DNA from: Icerya purchasi
Lineage: Eukaryota > Arthropoda > Insecta > Hemiptera > Monophlebidae
Direction of reading: 5' to 3'
DNA: 64,000 bases
Assembly: GCA_039619475.1 (NCBI GenBank)
Contig: CM077115.1
Span: 297,539,756 to 297,603,755 of the forward strand
Below, piece after piece: positions 51,501 to 63,739 of this stretch. Both the position numbers and the translations under genes were made by a program. The notes beneath the pieces are model-generated. The model made no database searches. It was not told the DNA's origin and saw nothing but the letters and a program-made list of their open reading frames with translations. Position 1 is the first letter of the stretch. Every line of letters starts with the position of its first letter.

Positions 51501-54130
51501 GCAAAGACTGGAATAAAAAAAAAAAACAAAAACGAAAAAGAATCAACAAAGTCCGAAAAAAGAATTTTTTTTTGTAATATGCATCCGTTATAAATAAAGT
51601 GTTGGAAAATTCCGTGTAAATAAGCGGAAACTATTATTTAACTTAATTAACGTCATATTCTCAAATTTATTCCATTGCACAGTAGGGGAGAGCGGCAAAA
51701 CTGTCCTTGAAAATTTTCCTTAACTACCGCGTTCAGGTCAAAATCAAACATTCTTATTACCGCGCCGTCGTTGGTTCTTCTTCGACGTGTAATTTAAAAG
51801 AGAGAAAAAAAAAAAAAGTTAACGCAAATTCCGGAAATGGTTATATCATCATCACGATGACAAGATGGCGGTTTGAAGAAATTTTATTTGGGGGATAGGA
51901 TAGAGAATCGCTAGGCGATATGAATAAAAAAATCTTAAAATCACCATCATCCGTTTTTAGACGGAAAACTGGCATTACGTACAGAATATTGTTGTGAACA
52001 TTTTTCAGAATATTTACGGTAAGTGTCAACGAAATCGAGCAACGCGCTTCAGTAGGGGCGAAAATTAATTGTTCACCAAGCAACAAACAATCCAAAAATA
52101 CGGAATTTAGCGAAAATGTTTTCTAGGTTTTCGCCCAACTTTCTTAGACGGTACAAAAACCAAAACTAGAAAAGAGACCGAAATACGTAAAATCGCCAAA
52201 GCGAAAAAAGAAACATTATTGAAATCGAAGAGACTCGAAAATAAACCGGGGTGGTGGTAATTTTGTGTGCTAGCTGATTTTCATATTGGAAAAGATTCAT
52301 CGCTGTCATCAGCTGGAGGGGGTAAATTAGGCTGCGATAAGGATTACCTGAGTAAACTTGAATTACAAACGTTCGCGGCTTCTTACCGACGAGATGGAAC
52401 ACCGTGTCTCTATACACAGGAAATACACCCTCCGTTTGACGAGCGAACAACGGCCTATTATTAATTTTAAACGCAAGCGTTGCGACGACAATTTTCATCT
52501 TAGAGGAGTTGTTCTAAAGTAATTTTTAGTCGAATGATACAATGGCGTACACAAATTACGGATTATCGCGAAAACTCATTGCATATCGCAACTGAAAGAA
52601 ATAGCATCGCAACAATAACCATTAGTGTATACTTTACACGATTTATTCTCAACGAAAAAGAGGTCGAAAATTTTATGCGACGCCGATGAGTGTAGTGCCT
52701 ATAATTGGTCGATTATTTCCATTGGGAAAAAAATTCCGAGAACGCCACTTTGACGAATTTTTCGCAAAGTCTCTGTATTATAAAAACGCAAGCTTGCGTT
52801 AATATCCCCCCGCCCAGTACAAATACCCCGGGGGTGTTTCCAGTGATCTATAGTTTCACGATATCACTCTAAATCAACAAATTTTAGTTACCCTTGTCCC
52901 AAATATGACCGATGCGCTCCTATAACAATATATAATATCTGAAACAGCGAAAAAGTAAAATAAAAGGTTGTAGAAGAGTTTAACACCAAAAAAAAAAAAA
53001 AAAAAAAAAAAAAGTTATCCCTATATAGAGAGTTCAATGACGCCCTAGGCGCAGCAGTCAACAAAATGTCCAACAAATTTTGGAACTTATCGAAGTATAA
53101 ATTTTTTTATTATCCTTTTACAACGTACGCGCGTGGATGTTATTCGAGTCATGTTTCAAATTCAGCCCCTTTTTGTTGGCGAAGAAACTTACGGCTTTCA
53201 TCTCAACTTAGAGCAAGCAAGGAATAATGAAACTGAAAATAATAATCCGATAGTTAACTCGATTGATTTTCTACAGATGTTTTCATTTTCCGGTAATTCT
53301 AAAACTAATCCGAAGAGCACCCCTCTTACAAAAGTTACTACTCGAAATGAAAAAACCATTACTCAGTTCCTAATTTAAGTTTTGTGTAAATTTTAAATCA
53401 AAACGTAACACATTGGCAGGGACTTGGCTACTGAGCAACGGGTTTAAATTTAACATTTCCCTTAAACTAACGTTGAAACAGATTTCACAATTAGGCACAC
53501 GATAATATACTCGTGTTATTTCTAATGAGTTGTCAGTTTATAAAATTATCAAATAAACCAGGCAAATGACGTGCCATTAAAAGGGGAATCTCAGAGTATC
53601 TTTCACGTTCGGGATAGTGCATTTCCCTTTTACGGAATATTAGTTTTAAATTTACACTAGCGATGACGGACCCGATACAAATATACAAAGTCCCTCCATT
53701 AATAGTTTAAGACATCCTCTAAACCAGTCGGAAAATTTATTTCCATTTTTTATCGCCGGTTCCGGGTAGATTTATTTGATTGATGTCTTTTAATTTTATT
53801 GTCGTTATAAAATGTAGGCAAAAGATAAAAAACGGTGATTTATATAACATTTCGTACATTTTAAAATCAGTGTTTATTCACTTTTACACTATATTTATTC
53901 AATTAATTTATTAAATCAATTTGTACTAGTTAATTATATAGTAAAAATTCTTTTCATTTTTCGAAAAGTTTGGAAGTAAAAATTTACCGCACTTTTTTTT
54001 GTAACATATCTAACTGTTCCAAACTGTGCTCTACTGAAAGGCTTGCTTAAAAGCTTCGTAAACTACGTTAGAAAAAGAAAAAAAGAGAAAACCGCTTCGC
54101 GTCAGTTATTATACGTTATTTATCAAAACC

Positions 54131-54307
54131 AGAAGTCGAATAGCTAGAGATAGATGGGATTCATTTTCAACTGCTAGAAATTTACTAATTAAAAAAAATT
54201 AATCGTTAGTATTAGTATTCCTAAAATACTAACGATTAATTTTTTTTAATTAGTAAATTTCTAGCAGTTGAAAATGAATCCCAGTTATCTCTAGCTATTC
54301 GACTTCT
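54131..54307. repeat. 83-bp near-perfect hairpin element
   Basis: Arms 54131-54213 and 54225-54307 are reverse complements, with only two adjacent mismatches (54153-54154 against 54284-54285) and an 11-nt loop. The outer terminus is AGAAGTCGAATAGCTAGAGA. No clear target-site duplication flanks it. It could be a foldback MITE, a recent inverted duplication or, if transcribed, a long hairpin RNA of the kind that feeds siRNA production in insects. Confidence 0.9.
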
Positions 54308-54451
54308 ATGTAAAAAACAAAAACAAAATGGACTAAAATTCAAATAATAAATACTTCCGCTTTTAATATCATTTAGTTTACAATCTTCGTAAAATCAGCT
54401 TATTGTTTATGAAAAATGTTTTTGTTATTTTTTAAAAGCATACATAACCGA

Positions 54452-54532
54452 GTCGTCGCGATGATGCCCTAGTTGCTAGAGCACTTAGCTTCCGTATTTC
54501 GGAAGTCTCTCGTTCGATCCCGGGCGACGACA
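54452..54532 (+). repeat. tRNA-like sequence, probably a SINE head
   Basis: The D-arm-like TAGTTGCTAGAGCA, a perfect anticodon-type stem-loop (CTTCC-GTATTTC-GGAAG, 54489-54505) and a good B box (CGTTCGATCCC, 54511-54521) occur in tRNA order. GTCGTCG at 54452-54458 pairs perfectly with CGACGAC at 54525-54531 as an acceptor stem, but about six extra nucleotides lie before the D arm. The T stem has a C-C mismatch, and the loop would put a rare ATT in the anticodon position. It is therefore unlikely to be a working tRNA. It resembles the head of a tRNA-derived SINE different from the 34/48/61-kb family, but I cannot define a body or 3' end. Confidence 0.55.
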
Positions 54533-56780
54533 GAAGTTATTACGAAAAATTAAATCCAATACTCGCTAATAATCACGTGGGGAAGAAGGCAGTGGCAGAC
54601 ATGCATATCATCCATATGTGTGCTAGTTAGTACGCAGTAGACACACACGGGACTGAACTTGTAATGCGATACATCAAACAATCACAATATCACAGTTCCG
54701 AATCTAGTCTTGCGAGTGTACACATTCGTATTGCATATAAACTATGTCTGTGCAACTGAAATTTTTCGAATAGGTATAGTCGCCGACACTTAGAAATTAA
54801 GTATGACACACTATAATGATGATGCTGATATATGACCAAACGTTTACGAGTATGTTGTGAAAAGATTTTATCGTTACTTTAAGGAAGAGGAATGTAAGTT
54901 AAAGTAATTTTTCTCGCGCCGTTGGACAAAAACCAATTTGGGTTGTGAACCTCCGCGTTAAAGAATCACAATAAATCCGACGTTTCAAGAAGAATCTTCT
55001 GGTGTTCTTATTCGCGTTGGGCCGGGGAGGGAGGGCTATAACATGGAAAAAGAAGATAATCAAAGAATTAACGTTTAACTCGCCAAGTAAATCGCAACAG
55101 GGTTCATTTTAAAGGTAACCCCGTTTCAGATAGAATATAAATTCTACTTAAATACGATATTTTCATTCCTCAGACTACATATATATATATAACGTTGATT
55201 ATTTTTATTGGGCCGGCATAAAAATCCATTCCGTTAGGTTACATAGTCATTCACAAAAAGTAAATTACAGAGGGCTCAAATCGTGCTTCAGCGCTGCGTT
55301 GAGGTATATAGGAGAAAAATCAAAAGACCCGGGATGTGTGGGATGTTAACAACATAAGGGATCGTCTCTTCTTCAACGGTAGATAAGATAAAAAATTCGT
55401 AAAATTTTTATTGCGCCATTTTAGAGCACTTCTGCGAATCATCGAACTCGGCGAAAGCAAACAAACGAATTTATCGAAAAAATCACGCGCGCGCCATTTT
55501 CCTGTAATTTTGCATAAGAACCGACACGAGTGAAAAGCTTACTCTCCGACAATAATAATTCTTACACGTAGGACCATCTCTACCGTTTGCGTGAATTTCA
55601 GCTCTTATTTTTCCCGGTCTCCGTTAGTAGTAGAAGACTTCTCTGGCATAAAGCCCAATTACTTCAAGACTGGACAGCCCTTAGGAGGTATCCGCGCCCC
55701 GTGAACTTCAAACCCTGCAAGAAACCTTCCTTCTCTAGTACGGACACGAATCAATCAACACGCTACAGACCACACTCGTAACTATGAAAATTAATTTCTA
55801 ACAAAATACATCAAAAATTATGACTGGAACCCCTCGGGGCTCTGAAAGAAAAGCTTCACTGCAGTTAATTAATAATTACTGTACCGCACATGTTGCATTT
55901 CTAATCATATTAAATCGTTTAATGGGAATCATATGAGAGTTACCTTTATACGTTTTGCAAAGTTTATTATTCTAATAAACCGTTTTTTTGTTTTTTTTCT
56001 GTTTTGTTATTTTTTCAGGATTTTGTTAAGAACATTGTATTCACTTTATTTTAGAAATTAAAAAAAAAAAAAAAAAAAAAAAGAAGGAAAACCAGCCATA
56101 CCGCTATTATTATGTTCGCTAAAGTGATATACGTATTATTGTAAATATTTGTAATTTGAAAAACACTAAATTTAAAAAATTCACGAGTCACGTTTATTTT
56201 TTTACAGGTTGACTACAATTGGACGCTATTGTTTTTTTAAAAAAGCAACAAAATAATCCACCGTTATGTATGTACACACCTTCCCGCTAATTTTGTGAGG
56301 TTTGGAGTATATGTTTTAGCAAGAAAAATCCGAATCGAACAAAAAAAAATCCAAAGCAGAAATTGCAGCGTAGTGTAGACTTTAATTAAATGAACTAGAT
56401 CATACGGTTTTCTTACGTACACAGGTCTACTGGCGAAAAAAGTTGAATGGAAAATTCTAATCTGTAAGGGTGTTACTCTCTTTAACCGTGATAATCGATT
56501 CTAAGAATTTCAGCGATGCCGGCTAACTTATATAAAGAAGGTCATCGTGATGATAACGTACTTTACACCGGACAGAGGTGGTAGCAAGCTAAGCCAGAAC
56601 ATGGTCCAAACATGCACGCATACTAGACAGGTTAGAGAGGAGACAAGAGTACCGACGAGCGTTCGATTACGGGGAAATTCAGATTTCAGCTTCAATGCAA
56701 AAAAGCAAAGGTGAAAAACTTGCAAAACACAAGTAGCGTTCGTAAGGAAATTACAGCTGTGGTAAAATGCAAATGCACCA

Positions 56781-56870
56781 ATAACGCATATTAACGCATA
56801 ATAACGCATATTAACACATATTAACGCATAATAACGCATATTAACACATATTAACGCATAATAACGCATA
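56781..56870. repeat. 10-bp minisatellite with 30-bp higher-order unit
   Basis: Nine 10-bp units of the type (T/A)TAAC(G/A)CATA. Three variants (ATAACGCATA, TTAACGCATA, TTAACACATA) recur in a fixed order, making a 30-bp higher-order repeat of about three copies. On the minus strand it reads MRYYALICVN repeated, which explains the 113-codon frame there; that frame is not a gene. Confidence 0.95.
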
Positions 56871-57559
56871 CGTCTCGAACTATAATGTAGACGACCTGGC
56901 TAGAACAGTGGCTCGCTCGCAGTGCGCAGTCTGCCTCAATCTACAAAAAATATTCATTATTCAAATTGGTTTCAGTCGTTTGACGTCACTTTACCTGTAT
57001 CGAATTGCGAACAGTATTAACGTACTCCGCTGTACTATGAGAATAGGTCGCGGAGGCTTCACCAGCGCACATACACCATCCGAGTCGGAATTTAGATACA
57101 ACTGCTATTCGGCAACAGTCATTTTGGGCAATTGCTACGACTTCAACGGCCGAATTTAAGGACCGAAAAAAGTGTTCTTATCCTCGCACGGGGAGCATAT
57201 ATTAGCGAGCGATGAATTTTGCGTAGGACGTGACGTTTTTTTTTTTTTTGTTTTTTCCCGCCCTCGTAAAATACTTTAAACACGTGTGTAGGCAGTATCG
57301 AATCGTGCCGCTATATTATACAATGCGCGGGAGCTTTGAAAAAATTCTTATAAAAACAATTCTCCTCTATACTGATTTTCAAAGTTACAGATCAAAATTG
57401 CAATTCTTTTAAAATACCATAAAATCGGAGACACAAGGCTCCCACCCTCGTATCGTTATTACACGTTGGTCTATATCTAACGTCGCCGATCGTTGTGAGA
57501 ATATTTCCGCGCAAAACTAAGCGGGCTGCTGCTTATCAAAAAAAATATATATTGATTAA

Positions 57560-57717
57560 AAATTCGCAACATATTAAAAACAAGAATGGAACATTTTGAA
57601 GCATATACAGATAAAATGATACAACTCTGTACAGATAAAGTACAGAGTTGTTACGTATCATTTTATCTGTATATGCTTTAAAATGTTCCATTCTAGTTTT
57701 AATATGTTGCGGAATTT
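57560..57717. repeat. Imperfect hairpin element of about 75 bp per arm
   Basis: Arms 57560-57632 and 57640-57717 are reverse complements with several small mismatches and indels (an extra C near the outer end, an extra ACGTA-like insertion near the inner end) and a 7-nt loop. Core blocks are AAGCATATACAGATAAAATG and GAATGGAACATTTT. It is older or more degraded than the other hairpins. The arms are not related in sequence to those at 13.0 or 54.1 kb. Confidence 0.85.
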
Positions 57718-59719
57718 AAAAAAAAAAAAAAAAATTATCAATATTTTTATTATTTGGGGTTATTTATCTCAATTTGTCATTTCGCTCGTGTGAAACACAG
57801 TAAAATCTGCGAATATATTTTCGATTTCCCGTAAATGCCATCAATTTCGATTCCATTTTTCCTTTATAAAGGTTACGAAAAAAAGCCATTACACGGTTAT
57901 TTAATTTTTTTTTTTATATTAATTTTTCAGATATTTTTATAAAAACCTAATTGCAAGTTCGATTACTCTGAGATATAGAGAACTAACAAATTCGACAAAA
58001 GACAGATTTAGTTGGGTTTTTTTTTTGCCTTTTGCTGGCCACCCGCGGAAGCTTCCCTTAATTGTTAAAATCCGAATTTTTCGTAAAATATTCTGTGAAG
58101 TTTCTGGAGCAATAAAATTACACAGAATCGTGTGCTCGCATTTTAATTCTTTTAATCAAACAAACCCGCGAAACGAATTAACGGGGATTATTATTTGAAA
58201 TGTACGAAAAGATTTTGAAACAGTCGCCGTTAGTTTACTAGAAATTTTTTTATCTAAACGGGGTTATACTTAAACGATGCTTCTAGCGAATCTATAACAA
58301 CAGTATTTTAAAAGATGAATTACATAAAAGATGTTTTTCCCTATTAAAATTAAAACTTGCGCAAAAAAGGGTTCGACAATAAAGTTACAAACACCACAGG
58401 TGAGGAGTCTGACGTAGAAGATAAAACAGAAAATTGAACGCTAAAGTTTTATAATGTACAGGGGGAATAATATCCTAATAAGATGGTTCCGGGAACGACA
58501 AAAATATCGAATTTAGCAATAACAATCGAACACGGTTTGATTTATAAACTTCAAAATTGGAGCGTGTTTAAAATTCTCTTTAAGACATAAAAACACAATC
58601 TCTATTACTATAATTTCGATTACATTGGGTGGCAAAAAAAAAACAACAATCGTCAAGAATATATTAAACGGAATTGAATACGACTTCAAAAATCGTTTAA
58701 AAAATCATAACTCACCATTAGTGAGGTAACAACAACCACCCCTTTGACGGTGAAATTTTAATTAATAACACCACTCGTTTAATTTGTTTTTAGTCTAAGG
58801 TTTGTTTTTTGTCTTTTTTTTTTGTACAGTTTTTCTGCTGTTTACTGCGATTTCGGTAATTTTCGTTATTATTAACTTCATACTTTCCGGATGGTAATTT
58901 TTTCGTGACAGTATAGTAGGTAAAAAATCACCGCGCGCCTTTAAAGGGTTAAAGAATGTTCCAAAATAAACTAACGAGTAGAGTGTGTGTTATTTTTTTT
59001 TATTAACTCCGAATTCTTAATTTTAGTCAACTTTTTCGATTGAACGCGTTATGTATATAACGTAATGGAAACCGCCCGAATTACATAGCCGTACAATCGA
59101 AATTTTACATACACGGAGAAAGAAACAGCTACACATTTTCGCGACGCCTCTCTATTTTCCAGGCAAGAGTAAAAAAGAAAAAGACGGTATAGAGTAAAGA
59201 GGGGAAGAATCAAAACCTTAAAAAAAACCGCTAAAATCGCGTCAAATTCATCACCCGAGTAAATACATCCTTCCAGTTTAATCGAGTATCGACACAAAAC
59301 TTTGTAATTTGATATCGCGTGTTTCTCGCCGTATCCCAATGAAAATAGAGAGATAACAGCTCGATGAATATTTCTTCAAATGCTCGAAAGTTATCACAAT
59401 ACAAATCAACGACGATGAAGGTGATAAGCTGGTACGCTTAAAACTTGATCTAGCGGACCGGAAGCAAAGGAATGTGTGATGATGAAATTCACGCGCCAAT
59501 TTGATGTAGCACTCGCTTGATTTTCATACTCACATCTACACGCTAATTTCGAAACGCCGAGAGCTGATCGCATTTATTTACCGATAATTATATTCAAATC
59601 TTTTAAGTTCTGAATTCCAACATTTCTGAGGTTTGCGTAGTTTTTTAATTCCAAATCGAAAGATGATGGCAACGGTTTTTATATAACATAGATTGTTTTT
59701 TATAACAACATACTTTTTT

Positions 59720-59769
59720 TGTTGTCGTTGTTGTCGTTGTTGTTGTTGTTGTTGTTGTTGTTATTGTTA
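59720..59769. repeat. (GTT)n microsatellite
   Basis: About 16 GTT units with two GTC variants near the 5' end. Confidence 0.95.
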
Positions 59770-61164
59770 TTAAATTTACCCATGATCCGGCGATTTCGGA
59801 TCGTGTTGAAATAGAAAAAACCTTCTCCGTTCCATATTTTTCTTCCGAAAAAATAACGTTGTTATACTTATCCCAGAACCGTTAAGAATTCTTCTCCGTT
59901 ATCGTTTATTTTTGACGTTAAAGGGACACTACCACTGCGATTGAAAACTCTAACCAGGACTCCGCGACGACGTCTCTCAAAATCTGCTCAGCTGTGACTT
60001 TTAAATTTCAAAACTTGATATTAGAAAATTTTTAAATTTCGAGTTTTCTTTCTTTTTCTTTCAGTTTCAACAACGAACTGAATCTAATTTCATCCAAAAC
60101 TATTTTTTTCCCAATAGGCAACAACAACATCGAACGACGAATATTAGTATGTACACATTCGTGTGGAAGAATTTTATATTATTCGAGACGACGACGAACA
60201 GAGAGCATTATCAAAATTCTATCGCCTGGTCGACAAGTAAAAACGGGGGCCGGCTAATAACGCTACACCGGTACGATTGAGTAAATTCAGCCGTTCAAAG
60301 TCGCTTCGGTAATGCTGTGCACTTTGACAAATAACAACTTCGAGTTGAAATTACGGAACGTTCACGACTAATGGAGCTGAATAGGCGCTCCAAAGTCAAT
60401 CCATTAGAGAGGGTAGAGGACTGTTAAGAAAGACGAACAATCCAAAAATTCCCGACACACAACTGTATCGGACGCGAAAACATAAATAACGTTTCCGCGC
60501 CATATGCAGTAGCCACAGACAGGTCTAGTCGTCGACTTTCCCTACGTGAGACAGGCTTTTTCAGCTTGCCCATTAGACTACTAATCTTCGAACGGCAGCA
60601 TGTCGTACGCAGCATAGCTATAGTGGGGAGCTAAATAAAAAGAGAACGACATTCCAACCTCAAAATCGGAATTTTACCCCTCATATTCAAATGTCGTCTT
60701 TTTCGGCATTTATAACATACTAGTTACTTTTCTAATGAGAATTAATTCGGCTTCAAAATTTAAAAAAAAAAAATCATCACACTGTTTTCGAGATTACACT
60801 TAGACCACAATAATATGCAGTTTTTGTTTAAAGTTTAACCTTATGATACATGTATAATATCAATAGCAAAGGAAACGCTTTTGCCATTTAAATTTTACAA
60901 CGAACGGAGAAACAACTGTCATCATGATGGATAAGAATACCGATTGGGGAAATTTGTCCGTTTGGAGAAATTTATTCGTTTGTAAAATACAACTCAAAAA
61001 ACTCGGGAATTCATTAAATGATCCGTAGCATGAAACGCGTTCGAGAGTTTTATAACGTTATAACTTCGACAGTATCGACATCGCAAACACAGGGCTTACA
61101 TATTTAAAAAGCAGTTGCGCCGAGTTCTTTTAGTTTTGTTCGTAAAAATAACGAGTACTCATTA

Positions 61165-61281
61165 CAAAGTAAAGTAAGTCCCCCATACCCTTGACATAAG
61201 GGGTATCATGGATTGTGAAGTTAAGCTTTTCATAATGGTACCAAGCCTAACGGCGCTAATGAGAATATTACGGGCCAGTTT
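61165..61281 (-). mobile_element. tRNA-derived SINE, copy 3 (3' fragment, inverted)
   Basis: Read on the minus strand, it carries the 3' half of the family at 34.1 and 48.3 kb: AACTGGCCCGTAATATTCTC, ATTATGAAAAGCTTAA (shared with the 48-kb copy), TTCACAATCC (shared with the 34-kb copy) and GACTTACTTTACTTTG at the end. The tRNA head and B box are absent, so it is 5'-truncated. Confidence 0.7.
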
Positions 61282-62361
61282 ATACAAAAATAAAAACGAT
61301 TTTTAAATATTAAACATACACAGAGACAGTGCCGGGTAGAATATTATCCCATTTTTGTTTTGTGCGAAAGAGAAATTCAGGCGATATTAAAAATACTAGT
61401 TATCTTTACGCTAATACGTGTTTTTTCTTTCCTCTTTGCCAGAACTAAAGATGGATATTAGACGGGGGGGGGGGAGCTATTACACTTAGTTCAATTTACC
61501 TAACAATTACGTTTAATATTTCGATTGATTAACCGACAAACAGAGTGTATAACGTTCGGTGTATTTAATATACCCCTCCTCTTGTGTTGTAATCTCTGAT
61601 ATCAACATTGACTGGTATTGCTACAAAACCACAACACCATGTTGTTCCGACCGTAGAAGAAATCGTACAGATAATTTAATGAGATCTTTTTTGAAATTGT
61701 TCCGTAATCTATTCAGTTGACAAATTAAAAAAGAGAAAAAACAATATAAAGCCAATCACGTTCACCGTGGTCGTTTAAAATGGGATAATAAACTAAAGTA
61801 ATTCGTGAGTATTGGTGAAAAAGAAGTTAAATTAGAGATGAACCGAGAACAACGTAGTGGCCAATAAAATAGATCGGTGTATAAGTGTACGTGCGTATAA
61901 TAGTTTTTGGTGATTTTCAGCGGACGCAGTTTTTGAACTATTCGATAATAACCGTATATCCTTGCGCGCGAGCTTTTAACGCAGACAGAACGAATGATAA
62001 GAATATTATGGGTAAAACCTGGACTACTTACCGTTCTTCCAATATTGTGAAGAAAAAAGAAGAAAACGAACTAAACCGTCGGAGATACGGCGTAGAGGAA
62101 CCAGTTAGCAGATGTTATGTAATGGCGGGGAATCAAAGTCTCGATGATAGTCGCTTGTAATCCGATCGAAAACAAGAAAGCAAGAAAAAAAGAGTGCAAT
62201 TTGTTTTATTCATTGGTCGAGCAATTCCCAGAAAGGACCTTCAGACATTCCATTCATCCGCACTGGAAACTTTCTCTTTGCTTGCAATCTCACAATCTGG
62301 TGGTGACCCGTTCTATTACCGCGAAGAAGGTGTATTTAACGTAGACGAACGGGACACAACA

Positions 62362-62521
62362 TTTTCGGTATAAAACGGATTTATATATATTTTTTCGCTA
62401 TAAGATTTATATATATATTTTTAGTATAAAACGGATTTATACATATTTTTCCGGCTATAAAACAGATATTTATATATATATTTTCGCTATAAAACAGATA
62501 TTTATATATATATTTTCGCTA
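62362..62521. repeat. Tandem array of about 31-bp units (TTTTCGCTATAAAACAGAT...)
   Basis: About five units, each with a CGGTATAAAAC- or CGCTATAAAAC-like core followed by TTTATATATA. The last two units are almost identical, while the first three carry deletions and substitutions. No coding content. Confidence 0.9.
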
Positions 62522-63201
62522 CCCCGAAAAACGTGCCACTAATTTTTATTACGTAACAAAATTAAATTCAAAATAAAGAAATATCGATACACAAAAATAA
62601 CGTTTTTACACTCTAATGAGATGTTTATTTTAGCCTGCTAAATACGTACACGCTCGCGTACACTTAATTAAAAAAAAAAGAATTCTGTTTTGTGGGATTC
62701 TTTTTTTTTTTTTAAATGTAGCAACAAAATAGACATAATATTTGGAAATATGTTTTTACCGCATTTTCGCAAAACAGCAAAAATTGGTAAATTAAAAAAA
62801 AAAAACAAAAAAAAACGATACATTTGGAAAAATGATGGTAATGATAAATCTCTAAAGCTCTACAATAATAAAAGTATAAAATTTAACAAATGTTATAGTC
62901 GAATGTTTTTTTGTTTTTTTTTTTTTTTTTTTTTTTTTTGGACTTACCAACCGAAGGATATTAACCCGGTTGTTACACAGTTCGGGATACTGTAAGGAAG
63001 GGAAAAAAGTACATCTCAGTATAATGAAAATTGAAAAGAGACGATAAAATGAGAGTATGCGTAATAGTAAAGGATATTATTATATCAGGGTTAGGAAGGA
63101 GGCCTTAGAGAACTGAAAGTACATTTACAAAAAATATGTCCACATAAATTGCTATCATCGTCGACATTGGTCGTTAGAGAAAAAGACACATAAATATAAA
63201 C

Positions 63202-63205
<4 letters not shown>

Positions 63206-63232
<27 letters not shown>
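63206..63232. repeat. (GA)n microsatellite
   Basis: About 13 uninterrupted AG units. Confidence 0.95.
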
Positions 63233-63236
<4 letters not shown>

Positions 63237-63739
63237 ATCGGTATGATTATCGATCATCGGATTGGTATTTTTCGAATCCATAATTACGGTAATAAATGCA
63301 ATTATAAAATCAGGCACAAAAAAATCTGATAATTTTACCGTTTTCCATTTAGAGTCACATTAACATTATTAGCAACATTGACCCCAGGGTAACTGTCTTT
63401 ATTTATATTTAAAATTACGTATGGTTACGCTTCGATTATTTTTATTAATATTTTACAAATTAATCGAGCGAGAGAGCTGCTATTTTTACATCTGGCCTAT
63501 ATGACCTTTGAATGATATTCTGTATTACGTCCATTCTATGACAACGAAATATGCGCGACGTTTAAAAATACAGCGTAAAAAAGTTAAAATACTGAAAACA
63601 ACAATCCAACAAAACCGCAATAATTTATTCGGTTGTTACTTTCAATAATGTATTATACCTTTTTATTGCCTTTTCTTTTCTTTTCGAGATTTAATCTAGT
63701 GCAACGGAAGAAGATTTTGTTTACACTTCTCTGGTGACT

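Larger units (their letters stand above)
44001..54130. other. Noncoding repeat-rich DNA
   Basis: AT-rich with many homopolymers (for example T runs near 51184-51206 and A runs near 52988-53013), a 9-bp AAAAATACC triplicate at 45503-45529, (TAACG)n at 48287-48300, a long ATT tract and one SINE copy. Open frames of up to about 110 codons (for example 50610-50894 plus, 52166-52498 minus, 53133-53378 plus) show no domain I can name. Confidence 0.5.
54533..63739. other. Noncoding repeat-rich DNA
   Basis: AT-rich sequence with the hairpin, minisatellite, SINE and microsatellite features listed separately. GC-richer patches at about 56880-57220 and 59930-60640 contain only short frames without recognisable domains. 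G11 occurs at 61464-61474. No host gene is supported. Confidence 0.5.

Noticed and set aside
54452..54532. A functional tRNA gene
   Set aside because: Six-nucleotide insertion before the D arm, a T-stem mismatch and an implausible ATT anticodon position. Kept only as a tRNA-like repeat.
56528..56869. 113-codon minus-strand frame beginning with repeated MRYYALICVN
   Set aside because: The repeated N-terminus is the 10-bp minisatellite; the rest shows no family resemblance.
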